64,000 bases of DNA from Vreelandella zhaodongensis (GCF_013415115.1 NZ_JACCDD010000005.1:124001-188000), one strand, 5' to 3'. Counted from the stretch's first letter, positions 46,432 through 58,562 are shown. Notes: a model not told the origin generated them from the sequence alone. Numbers and translations are program-made.

Positions 46432-47258
46432 GTCTGATCGCTCCCCTTACCACTGAGCGATTCATCAGCGGCCACCTGGTTAGCAATGGCAACATACTCG
46501 GCGACGGTGAGCGTTTGAGGGCGCCGTGCAGGGTCAATTCCCAGCGCTTCTAGCGTTTCTGCGTTCACCCTGCCTTTTAGGTTATTACGCAGTGTTTTAC
46601 GCCGTTGCCCAAACGCCAGCTTGACCAGTTCAAACAGTAGCACGGGATCATCTGCCGTGTGGGGCAAGCTTGCGTGGGGCGTCAGCCTGACAATGGCGGA
46701 GTCGACTTTCGGCCGAGGCACAAAGGCTTCCGGCGGCACGATAAACAACTGATCAACATGACAGTAATATTGAGCCATGACTGAAAGGCGCCCCCAGTCG
46801 GTGCCACCAGGCTCGGCAGCCAAGCGTTCGACAACTTCTTTTTGCAGCATGAAATGCATATCGGCAATCGCATTGCCCATAGTCAACAGATGCACAATCA
46901 GCGGCGTTGAGATGTTGTAAGGCAGATTACCGACTACCCGCAGCGCCGGGCCGTCACCCTTCAGCGCGGCGAAGTCAAACTTCAGCGCGTCGCCTTCATG
47001 GATAATAAAGTCGGGGTAGTTAAAAAACTGCACCCTCAAACCAGGGATCAGGTCACGGTCTAACTCAATGACTTCAAGCTTTCCTGTCGCCTCTAACAGC
47101 GGAGCAGTCAGCGCGCCTTGACCTGGGCCAATTTCGACAAGCCGGTCACCTTCACGGGGCCCAATGGCACGAACAATGCGCGAGATAATGCCAAGGTCAC
47201 GCAGAAAGTTTTGACCGAAGCGTTTACGAGCGCGGTGCTGCTGAGGCACTTGAGACAT
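46428..47258 (-). CDS. rsmA: 16S rRNA dimethyladenosine transferase
   Basis: A 276-residue methyltransferase that dimethylates A1518 and A1519 of 16S rRNA. It opens HRARKRFGQNFLRDLGIISR, then the SAM site VEIGPGQGALTAPLLE and catalytic NLPYNIST. Its loss gives kasugamycin resistance in other bacteria. AAGGA lies nine bases before the start. It is 26 bp downstream of pdxA and overlaps apaG. Confidence 0.97.
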   Translation of the reverse strand: MSQVPQQHRARKRFGQNFLRDLGIISRIVRAIGPREGDRLVEIGPGQGALTAPLLEATGKLEVIELDRDLIPGLRVQFFNYPDFIIHEGDALKFDFAALKGDGPALRVVGNLPYNISTPLIVHLLTMGNAIADMHFMLQKEVVERLAAEPGGTDWGRLSVMAQYYCHVDQLFIVPPEAFVPRPKVDSAIVRLTPHASLPHTADDPVLLFELVKLAFGQRRKTLRNNLKGRVNAETLEALGIDPARRPQTLTVAEYVAIANQVAADESLSGKGSDQT

Positions 47259-47284
47259 CTAACAGTGTTCCTTGGAGGGTTAAT

Positions 47285-48340
47285 TCATGAAGCCGACATG
47301 GCATTGCTACGCTGCGCTGCAAGTCGCTTTGCTAGCGCTAAGGCAACGCCTAGGCTATTGGGGTCGGCAATACCGCGACCAGCTAAACTGAGCGCGGTGC
47401 CATGATCGACCGAGGTACGTACCAGTGGCAGGCCAAGCGTAATATTCGCCGCCTGACCAAAGCCAGCATATTTTAGCACTGCCAGCCCTTGGTCATGATA
47501 CATCGCCAACACCGCATCAACGTCCACCAAGTGGCGCGGCGTGAAAAGCGTATCAGCGGGAAGCGGGCCTTGAATATCAAAACCTTCTGCGCGCAGCGCA
47601 TTGAGCGCGGGAATAATAATATCCAGCTCCTCACGCCCAAGGTGGCCATCCTCCCCGGCATGGGGGTTTAAGCCACACACCGCAATGCGTGGGGCAGCAA
47701 GGCCAAACTGGTGCTGCAGGTCTGCCGCAAGAAGGCGGCCAACCTGTACGACTCTATCGTAGGTAATCGCATCAGCTACGTCACGCAGCGGCAGGTGGGT
47801 AGTAACCAGTGCGACCCGCAGATCACCACTGCCCTCCCAGCGACTGGACTGGGTGTGAAGCGCATTGTCAGTGGCTAACAACATGACGACCTCATCGACC
47901 CCACAGGCGTCACGCAGCCACTCAGTATGACCGGTAAAGTCAGGGTAGCCACCTTGAATAATCACCCCTTTATGCAGCGGGGCGGTTACCATCGCGGCGG
48001 CGTGTCCTTGCTGGCAGGCATCCACAGCGATTTGCAGCGTCTCTAACACATAACCTGCATTTACCGGGTTGAGAACGCCGGGCAGCGCTGGCTCGCGCAG
48101 CGCGGCAGGCCAGACGACCAATCGCCCTGGCGCACAGACCTCTCTACTCCCCGGCACAGCATTAACCACCTCTACCGCCAGGCCAAGTAGCTCCGCCCGC
48201 TCACGAAGCATATCTGGGTCGCCAACCGCCACTACGTTGCCCAGCAGTCCCTTCGCGGCCAGCATCAGCGTTAGCTCTGGCCCGATACCTGCAGGCTCAC
48301 CGGTAGTGATTAAGAGCGGCGCGCGATGACTCATGCTCAT
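47285..48340 (-). CDS. pdxA: 4-hydroxythreonine-4-phosphate dehydrogenase
   Basis: A 351-residue NAD-dependent enzyme of the pyridoxal phosphate pathway. It opens PLLITTGEPAGIGPELTLML. Metal-site regions are visible at GHTEWLRDACG, NPHAGEDGHLG and MYHDQGLAVLKYAGFG. The start codon overlaps the surA stop (TAATG), so translation is coupled. Length is slightly above E. coli PdxA (329). Confidence 0.96.
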   Translation of the reverse strand: MSMSHRAPLLITTGEPAGIGPELTLMLAAKGLLGNVVAVGDPDMLRERAELLGLAVEVVNAVPGSREVCAPGRLVVWPAALREPALPGVLNPVNAGYVLETLQIAVDACQQGHAAAMVTAPLHKGVIIQGGYPDFTGHTEWLRDACGVDEVVMLLATDNALHTQSSRWEGSGDLRVALVTTHLPLRDVADAITYDRVVQVGRLLAADLQHQFGLAAPRIAVCGLNPHAGEDGHLGREELDIIIPALNALRAEGFDIQGPLPADTLFTPRHLVDVDAVLAMYHDQGLAVLKYAGFGQAANITLGLPLVRTSVDHGTALSLAGRGIADPNSLGVALALAKRLAAQRSNAMSAS

Positions 48341-49377
48341 TAAAGCCGAATATCCACAAAGGCTTGCTCGCGAATTTCACGCTGCCAGACCTGCAGTTCT
48401 TCGTCAGCACGGCGCTGGAAGATCGCTTGACGCACCTGTTCGCGCTGGCTCTCTTCGGTAACATCTTGACGGCGACGTTCAAGCACCTCAATCACGTGGT
48501 AGCCGAACTGAGAGCGAACGGGCTCCGAGAGCTGACCCGTACTGAGAGAACTCATAGCCTCTTCAAAAGCAGGCACCGTTTGCCCTGGGCGAACCCAGCC
48601 TAGTTCACCACCGTTCATTGCGCTGCCACGATCATCGCTGAATTCACGAGCTACTGAGGCAAAATCTTCGCCCTGCTGTAGTCGCTGACGCGCCTGTTCA
48701 GCACGGGTGCGTGCCTGATTTTCATCGCGATTGGGAGTAAGTTCTACCAACACATGACGCGCACGCGTCTCTTCTGAGAAGGCTTGCCCTTGTTGGGAGG
48801 GTTGTTGGCTGAGGAACCTCTCAACATCGCGCTCGTTTACCGACACACGCTGGCTAATTTGGCGTTGCTGCACTTGGCGCATGAGCATTTCACGGCGCAC
48901 TTCTTCACGCACGCTAGCCAGCGTCATGCCGTCGGCTTCTACGACGTCAGCAAATTCATCTAACGTCATACCATTAGACTCAGCAATGGTACGCAGCTGT
49001 CGATTCAGCTCAGTATCATCGACACTGAGATTGGCTTGGCGAGCCATCTGCAATTGAATTTCGTCCACCACCATACGCTCCAGCACCTGCTGGATTAACT
49101 GGTCACGTGGCGGCAGGTTTCCACCTTGCGCCTGGGCCTGCTGTTCCACATGGGCAAGACGGTCACTTAGCTCGCTCTGCATAATGACACCGTCGTTGAC
49201 CACGGCAACAACGCGATCCAACATCTGGCGCTGAGTGGACTCAAAGTTCTGAGCATGAACCGCTAGCGGTACCAGTGCAGCACCAGTCCCAAGGCAGATT
49301 GCCAACATGCCACCTGCAGAAAGCAGTTTTGCCCGCGTTTTTAAGGCACGAGTTAGCAGGGTCTTTCTGGTCGTCAT
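48340..49377 (-). CDS. surA: periplasmic chaperone SurA with a single parvulin domain
   Basis: A 345-residue outer-membrane-protein chaperone. The frame is open to 49539, but ATG 49377 begins a signal peptide (LLSAGGMLAICLGTGAALV, cut after VHA). Residues about 40-210 are the SurA N-terminal chaperone core, starting LDRVVAVVNDGVIMQSELSD. Only one parvulin domain follows (ARHVLVEL to SQFGYHVIEVLERR), resembling the second, active domain of E. coli SurA. The first is absent, which explains the short length (428 in E. coli). A C-terminal helix closes the core. It sits 40 bp downstream of lptD, its best-known client. Confidence 0.93.
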   Translation of the reverse strand: MTTRKTLLTRALKTRAKLLSAGGMLAICLGTGAALVPLAVHAQNFESTQRQMLDRVVAVVNDGVIMQSELSDRLAHVEQQAQAQGGNLPPRDQLIQQVLERMVVDEIQLQMARQANLSVDDTELNRQLRTIAESNGMTLDEFADVVEADGMTLASVREEVRREMLMRQVQQRQISQRVSVNERDVERFLSQQPSQQGQAFSEETRARHVLVELTPNRDENQARTRAEQARQRLQQGEDFASVAREFSDDRGSAMNGGELGWVRPGQTVPAFEEAMSSLSTGQLSEPVRSQFGYHVIEVLERRRQDVTEESQREQVRQAIFQRRADEELQVWQREIREQAFVDIRL

Positions 49378-49417
49378 ATAAAAGTCTCTTTCAGTCAGTC
49401 GCCATTTAACAAAATTG

Positions 49418-51865
49418 CTACAGGGGCGTAGGGCGATAGCCAGGAATGGCTTGTTCAAAGTAATTGTCAGCCTGCTGACCAACGCCACCCAGGCCACGGA
49501 ACACAAAGCGTAGAAACAACCCTCGGTCGTTGAAGTCATCCTCTACGCGGGCAGTATCGTTATCATCTACCCATTCACGCCATACCAGCTGAACGCCATA
49601 GCAGCAATCATTCCACTGTACGCCCGCTAGCTGTTCAAGTGCGCGATCGTTGGTTTGATCGTGCAGATAGCGGCCAATCAAATCAATCCTCGTGCTGGCT
49701 TTCCAGGCAAATGAGAGATCCCACTCTTCGCGACTGTAGTTACGATACCCATCATCCCCCGGCACCACGCCAGGATCGAAACCTTCGATCTCCCAACGGT
49801 AGCCAAGGTTCACTACATGACCTTTAGGATGGCGATAACGTGCATCTACGCTGGATCGTTCCGTCTGTTCGCGCTGATCGTCATAGAGCCATTCATAGCT
49901 GGCACTCCATCGATCATTAATTTTCCAGTCAACGCGTGAGACCAGTGGTGAACGGTCACGCGTCGCTTGATAGCGGCTTAACGGATTAACATTTGGGTCA
50001 TCTTCCGAATAGGCAGGCAACGTATCTGGATCACCGTCACTATCAATGCGCCGCTCCGAGAAATAAACGCTTTGCCCGATACCAACTGTCAGCCGATCTT
50101 GCCCAGCGGCATCTTCAATCAAGCGCGACTGAAGACCCAACGATACGCGATTGAGGTCGCCTAGGCGATCGGCACCCGAAAAGCGATAAGGCGACCATAG
50201 TTGATCCCAGGAAAACGCGCGTTCACGGCTGTCAAAGTCAGGCAATTGGGTCTGATTGGTACGCGGTACATAGGCGTAGTTTAGCCGCGGCTCTAACGTT
50301 TGCCGGTAGTCTCGTCCACGTAAATCGAGCTCGCGCTCAAAGACCAGTCCACTATCAATCGACGTGATGGCAGCACTACGGCTGGGTGACGTGCGGCGAT
50401 CAGTGACACGGTCACCGTAATCAAGTTCATAAGCGGTATGCCACAGTTCAGTGCGCGGCTCTATGAAGCCCCAGGGCTGCTCATAACGCCAGCCTACCGC
50501 CGGCGTGAGGTGCAAACGCGAGCCCGTGGCAGCGTCACGCTCCGGCACTCGGCGCTCATCGACATCACGCCAAAAATAGGTCGCGTTAGAGCGCCACTGT
50601 GTATAAAGACCATTAGCGAGCTGCCAGTCGGAATTGGCGGTCAGGCTAGGCAATCGATAAAACGGCTTATCGGAATCGCTCAACGGATCCTCTAGCCTTT
50701 GAAACCCCTGCGCTCGAGCATCTAACTGCCAGCGTTCGCCGCGATAGCCCACCTGGGCAAGACGCTCCATACTAACGCGCTCATTATTACCAAACTCGCC
50801 ACCAAAATCGTCAAAATAGCGGCCATCACTGGCAGCACCGTAGCGCAGCTGGTAGTCACTCCGTGGGGTTATCGACCCCTCATGCTGGGCATCAATATAC
50901 CAACGCTCTTCGCCTTCAAACCGGTTGTCCCCGCTATTGCTGCCACTGTCATGATCAAGGTAGGCCCCTTCAATAGTGCCTTGGCTCTCTTCCAACAAAT
51001 AACGGTACTCGCCATTGAGCAGCAGCCCGCGATCCGACATCCAACGTGGCGTAATCGTGGCATCATGGTTAGGTGCAATATTCCAGTAGAATGGCTGAGC
51101 GTAATCAAACCCATCGGTTGAAAAGCTAATCGATGGAGACAGCAGGCCAGTATGGCGGCGGTCATCAATAGGGAAACGAAGCCAAGGCCAATAAAAAATA
51201 GGGACATCTTTCACTTCTAAGCGAGCGTGGCGTGCAGTGCCAAACCCCTCAGCCTGATCCAGTTTGATGTCACTGCCAACCAGTTGCCAACTATTCACCC
51301 CCGGATCACAAGTAGTAAATGTTGCGTTTCGAAGGCGATACTGTGCCTCACCAGTTTGCTCCAGCTGGCTGGCCTGTCCACGCAGATGCTGCTCGTAGAG
51401 CACATAATGGCTATTGCGCAGCGAGGCACGATCTTCATTGAGCATTAACGTAGCGCTGTCGCCCCGCACCAGTGCCTGGCCATCACGCAGCGCCAAATCA
51501 CCCTCTGCATCAACCTGCTGACGGCCTGCTGGGATAAATACTTGATCTGCCTGAAGCTCAGTATTGCCACGCCTTAGCACTACATCGCCACGCAGCAGCG
51601 CCTCACCATCTGCGGCGTAATCCACTTCCCAGGTTTCCACCGACAACGTTTCGGGGTTATCTTCCGCTGGCAAGCGGTATTCGGGCATCACATACCGCCC
51701 CCTGCATAGCTGTAGCGACGCGTCGTCCTGGCCCCAGGGCTGCCAATCCAACGCTTCAGCAGGAAGGGGCTGTACTTGTGCTACCGCTGAAAACGAAGCG
51801 CCGGCGAGCAAACTGCCCAGCAACGTTTGCGCAACCGGTGAGGTGCGCGAGATTCGCTTGCCCAT
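49418..51865 (-). CDS. lptD: LPS-assembly protein LptD
   Basis: An 815-residue outer-membrane protein that inserts lipopolysaccharide in the outer leaflet with LptE. ATG 51865 has AAGGA eight bases upstream. A signal peptide ends at SAVAQ. The N-terminal OstA/jellyroll domain covers about 55-190 and the 26-strand barrel the rest. Four cysteines in the usual places (LQLCRGRY, FTTCDPGV, NDCCYGVQ) support the two inter-domain disulfides required in E. coli. Upstream is a divergent kinase gene. Confidence 0.95.
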   Translation of the reverse strand: MGKRISRTSPVAQTLLGSLLAGASFSAVAQVQPLPAEALDWQPWGQDDASLQLCRGRYVMPEYRLPAEDNPETLSVETWEVDYAADGEALLRGDVVLRRGNTELQADQVFIPAGRQQVDAEGDLALRDGQALVRGDSATLMLNEDRASLRNSHYVLYEQHLRGQASQLEQTGEAQYRLRNATFTTCDPGVNSWQLVGSDIKLDQAEGFGTARHARLEVKDVPIFYWPWLRFPIDDRRHTGLLSPSISFSTDGFDYAQPFYWNIAPNHDATITPRWMSDRGLLLNGEYRYLLEESQGTIEGAYLDHDSGSNSGDNRFEGEERWYIDAQHEGSITPRSDYQLRYGAASDGRYFDDFGGEFGNNERVSMERLAQVGYRGERWQLDARAQGFQRLEDPLSDSDKPFYRLPSLTANSDWQLANGLYTQWRSNATYFWRDVDERRVPERDAATGSRLHLTPAVGWRYEQPWGFIEPRTELWHTAYELDYGDRVTDRRTSPSRSAAITSIDSGLVFERELDLRGRDYRQTLEPRLNYAYVPRTNQTQLPDFDSRERAFSWDQLWSPYRFSGADRLGDLNRVSLGLQSRLIEDAAGQDRLTVGIGQSVYFSERRIDSDGDPDTLPAYSEDDPNVNPLSRYQATRDRSPLVSRVDWKINDRWSASYEWLYDDQREQTERSSVDARYRHPKGHVVNLGYRWEIEGFDPGVVPGDDGYRNYSREEWDLSFAWKASTRIDLIGRYLHDQTNDRALEQLAGVQWNDCCYGVQLVWREWVDDNDTARVEDDFNDRGLFLRFVFRGLGGVGQQADNYFEQAIPGYRPTPL

Positions 51866-51935
51866 GTTCGTTATCCTTGGCATCCAGAATCGGTATTATA
51901 CAGCCTGCATGATGCCCGACCAGCAAGGAGCTTGC

Positions 51936-53623
<1,688 letters not shown>

Positions 53624-53694
53624 AGCAGTGCGCTTATCAATAGAAATGTTATGCTGCGCGACTTACCTTTCGTCGCCTAGATGAGGAGAGCAAC

Positions 53695-54114
53695 GTGAAA
53701 GCAAGGGTAAAATGGACAGACGGCCGCCAATTCGTTGCGGAATCGGGTAGCGGACATAGCGTTGTCATCGACGGACCGCCTGACCATGGCGGCCGTAATA
53801 CGGGCCCTCGCCCCATGGAAATGCTGCTAATGGGCATGGGCAGCTGCACTGCGTTTGATATCTTGAATATTCTCGATAAAGCCCGTGCTGATGTCACCGA
53901 CTGTGTCGCGGAACTGGACGCCGAGCGTGCCGATGAAGTGCCCTCCGTGTTTACCAACATCCACGTGCACTTTGTGGTGACTGGTCGCAACTTAAAAGAG
54001 AAGCAAGTACAGCGAGCAGTCGAGCTCTCCGCAGAGAAATACTGCAGCGCCTCTATCATGCTGGTACAAGGCGGCGTTGAGATAACTCACTCCTTTGAGA
54101 TTGTCGACGCTTGA
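53695..54114 (+). CDS. OsmC-family protein (YhfA type)
   Basis: A 139-residue protein starting at GTG 53695 with GAGGAG upstream. It opens KARVKWTDGRQFVAESGSGH and contains GPRPMEMLLMGMGSCTAFDI, with the conserved Cys used by OsmC/Ohr proteins, and later YCSASIML with a second Cys. YhfA-like members have no proven peroxidase role. It stands between murU and speD. Confidence 0.9.
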   Translation: MKARVKWTDGRQFVAESGSGHSVVIDGPPDHGGRNTGPRPMEMLLMGMGSCTAFDILNILDKARADVTDCVAELDAERADEVPSVFTNIHVHFVVTGRNLKEKQVQRAVELSAEKYCSASIMLVQGGVEITHSFEIVDA

Positions 54115-54381
54115 TCAATTCAGGGCGACACCTTCCCGCGGCATTTAAAACGGTATGTAAAACCGTCTCAACGACAGTCTTAATGGCAGTATTAAAAAAA
54201 ATGGCGCGACCGGATGCATACCGTGCCCCAGGCGGGCATAATACGCCCGCTTGTTTATACCCCTACTGCGTAGCAAACGGGTGCTTTGAAGAAAGCAATC
54301 CCAGCATCACGGTGACAAGTTTTTATCGGTTCCGGCGCTGGCTCGTCGGGGTGTCTTCATCTGCCATAGGGAGGTTCGGAC

Positions 54382-55176
54382 GTGTCAGATAATCTCCGAC
54401 TCCACGGGTTCAATAACCTGACCAGCTCGTTGAGCTTTAACATTTACGACATCTGTTACGCCAAGACCGAAGAGCAGCGTGAGGCTTATATCGATTATAT
54501 CGATGAGCTTTACAACGCCGAACGTTTGACGCAGATTTTGAAAGATGTGACCAATATTATCGGCGCTCATGTACTTAATATTGCTCGCCAAGACTATGAA
54601 CCTCACGGCGCCAGCGTCACCATTCTGATCGCTGAACACGAGCTGGATGAAGCTAATCCAGAGCACACAGAACCTGGCCCGGGGCCGCTGCCTGAAACGG
54701 TGGTGGCACACCTTGATAAAAGCCATGTGACAGTACATAGCTATCCCGAGTCTCACCCTGACAATGGCATCAGCACGTTTCGTCTGGATATTGACGTATC
54801 TACCTGCGGCCACATCAGTCCGTTAAAAGCGCTGAACTACCTGATTCACAGCTTCGACTCTGACATCGTCACGATGGACTACCGAGTTCGTGGTTTTACC
54901 CGCGACGTTGACGGCAAGAAACTATTTATTGATCACGACATCACCTCGATCCAGGACTATTTGGCAGACGACACTAAGCACGCCTACCAAATGATCGATG
55001 TGAATGTGTATCAAGAAAACATGTTCCACACCAAAATGTTGCTGAAAGATTTCGAGCTGGATAACTATCTGTTCGGCACTTCCCGCCGCGACATTACGTT
55101 TGAAGAAGCGCGAGATATTGAAAGCCGGCTACGCAAAGAGATGCTAGAAATTTTCTATTCACGCAATCTCGACTAA
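54382..55176 (+). CDS. speD: S-adenosylmethionine decarboxylase proenzyme
   Basis: A 264-residue E. coli-type enzyme that makes decarboxylated SAM for spermidine synthesis. It is a pyruvoyl enzyme that cleaves itself at Lys113-Ser114 ([17 protein letters not shown]). The region [20 protein letters not shown] and [13 protein letters not shown] match E. coli SpeD closely. The GTG start has GGGAGG upstream. No speE gene is adjacent. A terminator follows. Confidence 0.95.
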   Translation: MSDNLRLHGFNNLTSSLSFNIYDICYAKTEEQREAYIDYIDELYNAERLTQILKDVTNIIGAHVLNIARQDYEPHGASVTILIAEHELDEANPEHTEPGPGPLPETVVAHLDKSHVTVHSYPESHPDNGISTFRLDIDVSTCGHISPLKALNYLIHSFDSDIVTMDYRVRGFTRDVDGKKLFIDHDITSIQDYLADDTKHAYQMIDVNVYQENMFHTKMLLKDFELDNYLFGTSRRDITFEEARDIESRLRKEMLEIFYSRNLD

Positions 55177-55210
55177 CGCATGCACTAAGCGACCAAAAGG
55201 CGCTATCGAA

Positions 55211-55246
55211 AAGCCGCCCTACGACACTCGTAGGGCGGCTTTTTTT
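55211..55246. terminator. terminator between speD and the acyltransferase gene
   Basis: A perfect 14-bp stem (AAGCCGCCCTACGA / TCGTAGGGCGGCTT) with loop CAC and a T run; the A run on the other side allows both directions. It serves convergent speD and the lipid A acyltransferase gene. Confidence 0.93.
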
Positions 55247-55273
55247 GATCATTTCGTGGTATTCTGACAATCG

Positions 55274-56188
55274 CTAATAGAAGCCTGGCTCGCCTTCCGG
55301 ACGCGTTTTAAACCGCCGATGAAGCCACAAGTATTGTTCAGGATGCTTACGAATTGCCCGCTCGATAAACTCATTCACACGGGTAGCGTCGGCTACTTCA
55401 TCCCCACTGGGGAAATTCTCAAACGCAGGCAAGCACTCAATGGTGTAGGTGCGATCGTCTGGATTACGATGAAACATAAGCGGCACCACGGGCGCGCCCG
55501 TCATTCGGGCAATTTTTGCGGTCAGCCTAATCGTGGCTGCTTGCTGACCGAACAGTGGCGCAAACACGCTAACATCGCGACCAAAATCCTGATCCGGTGA
55601 ATACCACACGATGTGGCCAGCTTTAATCCTGCGCACAACACCACGCAAGTCATGACGATCGATCGCCTGACCAAAAATACGCGAACGGGCACGGGTCATG
55701 AAGCGCTCAAAAAGCGGGTTGTTGTGTGGGCGATACACTACGTCCGCTGGGAAAAACAGTGAGTGTAATGCCCCACCTAAATCCAGCGTTGAGAAATGTA
55801 TCCCTACTACCAACACGCCTTTTCCCTGTGCTTTGGCTCGGGCGAGATGCTCTTGGCCATGATAGGCCACGCGATGGCGCAACCCTTCCGCATCGCGACA
55901 CCAGCCGGTAGCCGTCTCCACCAGCCCTATCCCATTGGCGATAAAGGTTTCTTTTACTAGTTGACGCTGCTGATCAGCGCTTTTCTCAGGAAAGCACCGT
56001 GCAATATTGGTCGCAGTGATATGTCGACGACGCTTCGCGAGACGCCACGCCAACAGGCCAATAATTTTCCCAACCCATAGCTTAAAACGCCACGGCAGCC
56101 AGGCGGCCACCACCATTGAGCCAATAGCGAGCCAAGTTGGCCAGTAACGAGGATGTATGAAAGCACGTGGAGACGACGTTTTGGACAT
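55274..56188 (-). CDS. lpxL: lipid A late acyltransferase (LpxL/HtrB type)
   Basis: A 304-residue inner-membrane enzyme that adds a secondary acyl chain to Kdo2-lipid IVA. An N-terminal helix (YWPTWLAIGSMVVAAWLPW) anchors it. The catalytic motif HX4D/E reads HFSTLDLGG, with Asp rather than the Glu of E. coli LpxL. RARSRIFGQAIDRHDLRGVV and WYSPDQDFG are family segments. Whether it adds laurate, myristate or palmitoleate cannot be told. It precedes alr by 11 bp in reverse order. Confidence 0.88.
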   Translation of the reverse strand: MSKTSSPRAFIHPRYWPTWLAIGSMVVAAWLPWRFKLWVGKIIGLLAWRLAKRRRHITATNIARCFPEKSADQQRQLVKETFIANGIGLVETATGWCRDAEGLRHRVAYHGQEHLARAKAQGKGVLVVGIHFSTLDLGGALHSLFFPADVVYRPHNNPLFERFMTRARSRIFGQAIDRHDLRGVVRRIKAGHIVWYSPDQDFGRDVSVFAPLFGQQAATIRLTAKIARMTGAPVVPLMFHRNPDDRTYTIECLPAFENFPSGDEVADATRVNEFIERAIRKHPEQYLWLHRRFKTRPEGEPGFY

Positions 56189-56199
56189 AAGATAACCGT

Positions 56200-57303
56200 T
56201 TAAACATGAGCCTCGTTATAGTGCCGCGGAACTCTGGGCAGCACGCCGGTCAACAGGGTGTAGCTGATGGTATCGCAGTAACGGGCGACTTCATCAATCG
56301 ACAACACAGCCCCATTGCTGGCGGAACCCCACAGCACTACCTCACTACCAATGGCAACCTCTGGCACATCGGTAACATCCACTGTCAGCATATCCATAGA
56401 GACCTTACCCGCAATGGCACAGCGTTGGCCGTTTACCAACACTGGGGTGCCATCTACCGCGTGGCGGTCATACCCATCGCCATAACCCGCCGCTACCACA
56501 GCAATTTTAGAACGCCGCGGGGCCTGCCAACGACCGCCATACCCGACAGGTTCGCCTTCATCAAGCTCGCGCAGGGCAATAATCTCTGAACGCAAGCTCA
56601 TCACCGGACGCAGTTGCCGAGTAATTTCATTGGCTTCTTCCAGCGGGTCGCTGCCGTACAGCATAACGCCTGGACGATTCCAATCGCCGTGAGCGACGGG
56701 CCATGCCAGGGTTGCAGGCGAGTTTGCTAAGCACAGGGGGGCACCAAGCTTTTCTGCCAAGGTCGTTAAGGCTGCCATCTGCTGATTAAAGTAGCTCCCC
56801 TCACGAGCATCTGCCGTGGCAAAGTGGCTCATTAAATGCAGTGCCGTGACCTGGGGTGCGTTCACTAAGCGCTGCCAAACACCAGGCGCTTCCTCTGGGG
56901 AGAACCCTAGGCGGTGCATACCTGAATCCACCTTTAACCACACTGGGATTGGCTGGCGAGGAGAGAAGTCTAGTAGAGCAGTCACCTGCCATTCACTGTG
57001 GACACTGATCCAAAAACCGTATTGGTCGACCAGCGCCAATTCATCGGCAGTAAAAATGCCCTCAAGTAGCACAATGGGTACTTTAATACCGCCTTCACGC
57101 AGGCTAATCGCCTCTTCTATAGAGGCGACTGCAAATGCAGGAACATCGGCTTCCAAGGCGCGTGCGCACTCAAGCGCACCATGCCCATAAGCATCTGCCT
57201 TAATGACCGCTACCGAGCGACTTTGAGGCGCGCAGCGGCACGCCAACTGATAGTTATGACGCAAGGCGTCTAAATCAATATGAGCCACGAGTGGGCGCAT
57301 CAC
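56200..57303 (-). CDS. alr: alanine racemase
   Basis: A 367-residue PLP enzyme that makes D-alanine for peptidoglycan. The PLP lysine is in VAVIKADAYGHGALECA. The catalytic tyrosine motif lies around EPVGYGGRW, and the phosphate-binding segment and second-subunit site include GKVSMDMLTVDVT. Length is normal. A second in-frame ATG directly follows the first. Catabolic versus biosynthetic role cannot be separated. Confidence 0.95.
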   Translation of the reverse strand: MMRPLVAHIDLDALRHNYQLACRCAPQSRSVAVIKADAYGHGALECARALEADVPAFAVASIEEAISLREGGIKVPIVLLEGIFTADELALVDQYGFWISVHSEWQVTALLDFSPRQPIPVWLKVDSGMHRLGFSPEEAPGVWQRLVNAPQVTALHLMSHFATADAREGSYFNQQMAALTTLAEKLGAPLCLANSPATLAWPVAHGDWNRPGVMLYGSDPLEEANEITRQLRPVMSLRSEIIALRELDEGEPVGYGGRWQAPRRSKIAVVAAGYGDGYDRHAVDGTPVLVNGQRCAIAGKVSMDMLTVDVTDVPEVAIGSEVVLWGSASNGAVLSIDEVARYCDTISYTLLTGVLPRVPRHYNEAHV

Positions 57304-57383
57304 ATTTCTCGCTTACACAATAAATAGTTAACGGCTGAACAACCAAAAGACGGTCTGTCCTAAACAACTCAACCCTAAAAACA

Positions 57384-57410
57384 ACGCACCGAGCGATTAA
57401 CTCGGTGCGT
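57384..57410 (-). terminator. terminator of rpoS
   Basis: ACGCACCGAG / CTCGGTGCGT, a 10-bp stem with a 7-base loop, 31 bases beyond the rpoS stop codon, with TGTTTTTA following on the minus strand. Confidence 0.8.
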
Positions 57411-57441
57411 CATATGTTGATTGCTGCGTATCTTACTGCAT

Positions 57442-58416
57442 TTAGCTCTCGAAGATTGCATTGAGAGACAGGCCTTGCTTTTCCAATGAGCGGCGTAGCT
57501 TCTTTAACGCTTCAACCTGAATTTGGCGCACTCGCTCTCGGGTCAGCCCAATTTCTGCCCCAACCTCTTCTAACGTAGCGGCTTCATGGCCGCGCAGACC
57601 AAAACGGCGCACAACCACCTCGCGCTGTTTCTCACTTAACTCGTCCAGCCAGTGGTCAACGTGCTCACGTACATCGCCATCTACCAAGCACGCCTCGGGC
57701 CCAAGCACCTCATCATCGGCTAGCGTGTCGATAAGCGGCTTATCACTCTCTCCTCCCATGGGGTAATCCACGGAGGAAACACGCTCGTTTAGCCCAAGCA
57801 TTTTTTTAACCGTTTCCACTGGCTTGTCGAGATGATCGGCAATCTCTTCAGCCGTTGCTTCGTGGTCGAGTTTTTGGGTAAGCTCACGAGCCGCTCGAAG
57901 GTAAATATTCAGCTCTTTCACTACATGTATTGGTAGCCGAATGGTGCGCGTTTGATTCATCAGCGCACGCTCTATCGTTTGACGAATCCACCAAGTGGCG
58001 TAAGTAGAGAAGCGGAAACCACGCTCTGGATCAAACTTCTCTACGGCTCGAATAAGCCCCAGATTACCCTCCTCTATCAAATCGAGAAGCGTTAGCCCAC
58101 GATTAAGGTAACGTCTGGCTATTTTCACAACCAGACGCAAGTTTGACTCAATCATCCGCGAGCGCCCAAGCGGGTCACCCTTTCGCGCTAAACGGCCGTA
58201 ATACACTTCTTCTTCCGGCGTCAATAACGGCGAAAAACCGATTTCATTGAGGTAAATCTGGGTTGCATCCAAGCTTTGAGTCGATTGACGCTCATCACGG
58301 CCCAGCGCTTTTTCGAAGGCCTCTTCTTCCGCCGCGACGTCAGCATCGGCGTCACCTATGGCTTCTTCAACAGCCTCAAGGTCAACTTCCTGTAGATCCT
58401 TCTCCAGCATACTCAT
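57442..58416 (-). CDS. rpoS: stationary-phase sigma factor RpoS
   Basis: A 324-residue sigma factor. ATG 58416 with GGGGG upstream is preferred to the frame start at 58449. Region 1.2 is [20 protein letters not shown]; region 2 includes [20 protein letters not shown] and [20 protein letters not shown]; region 4.2 includes [20 protein letters not shown]. The absence of region 1.1 and the position after nlpD distinguish it from RpoD. It controls general stress and osmotic genes. In E. coli the main promoter is inside nlpD; that is likely here too (inference). Confidence 0.97.
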   Translation of the reverse strand: MSMLEKDLQEVDLEAVEEAIGDADADVAAEEEAFEKALGRDERQSTQSLDATQIYLNEIGFSPLLTPEEEVYYGRLARKGDPLGRSRMIESNLRLVVKIARRYLNRGLTLLDLIEEGNLGLIRAVEKFDPERGFRFSTYATWWIRQTIERALMNQTRTIRLPIHVVKELNIYLRAARELTQKLDHEATAEEIADHLDKPVETVKKMLGLNERVSSVDYPMGGESDKPLIDTLADDEVLGPEACLVDGDVREHVDHWLDELSEKQREVVVRRFGLRGHEAATLEEVGAEIGLTRERVRQIQVEALKKLRRSLEKQGLSLNAIFES

Positions 58417-58562
58417 GATATTACCCCCGTTAATTCGCCTAACCGCCATTTAGAAAATGTAAAGGTGGCCGCACTCCCTGTGCACATGCACCATTATTGT
58501 TATATGACGCCCTACTTCAGCTATCCGGGTTTCAAATAAACCTCGCTATGCTTGCTGAATCA

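Noticed and set aside
53649-54059. Minus-strand open frame of 136 codons
   Set aside because: Antisense to the OsmC-family gene, which has a good start and a known family.
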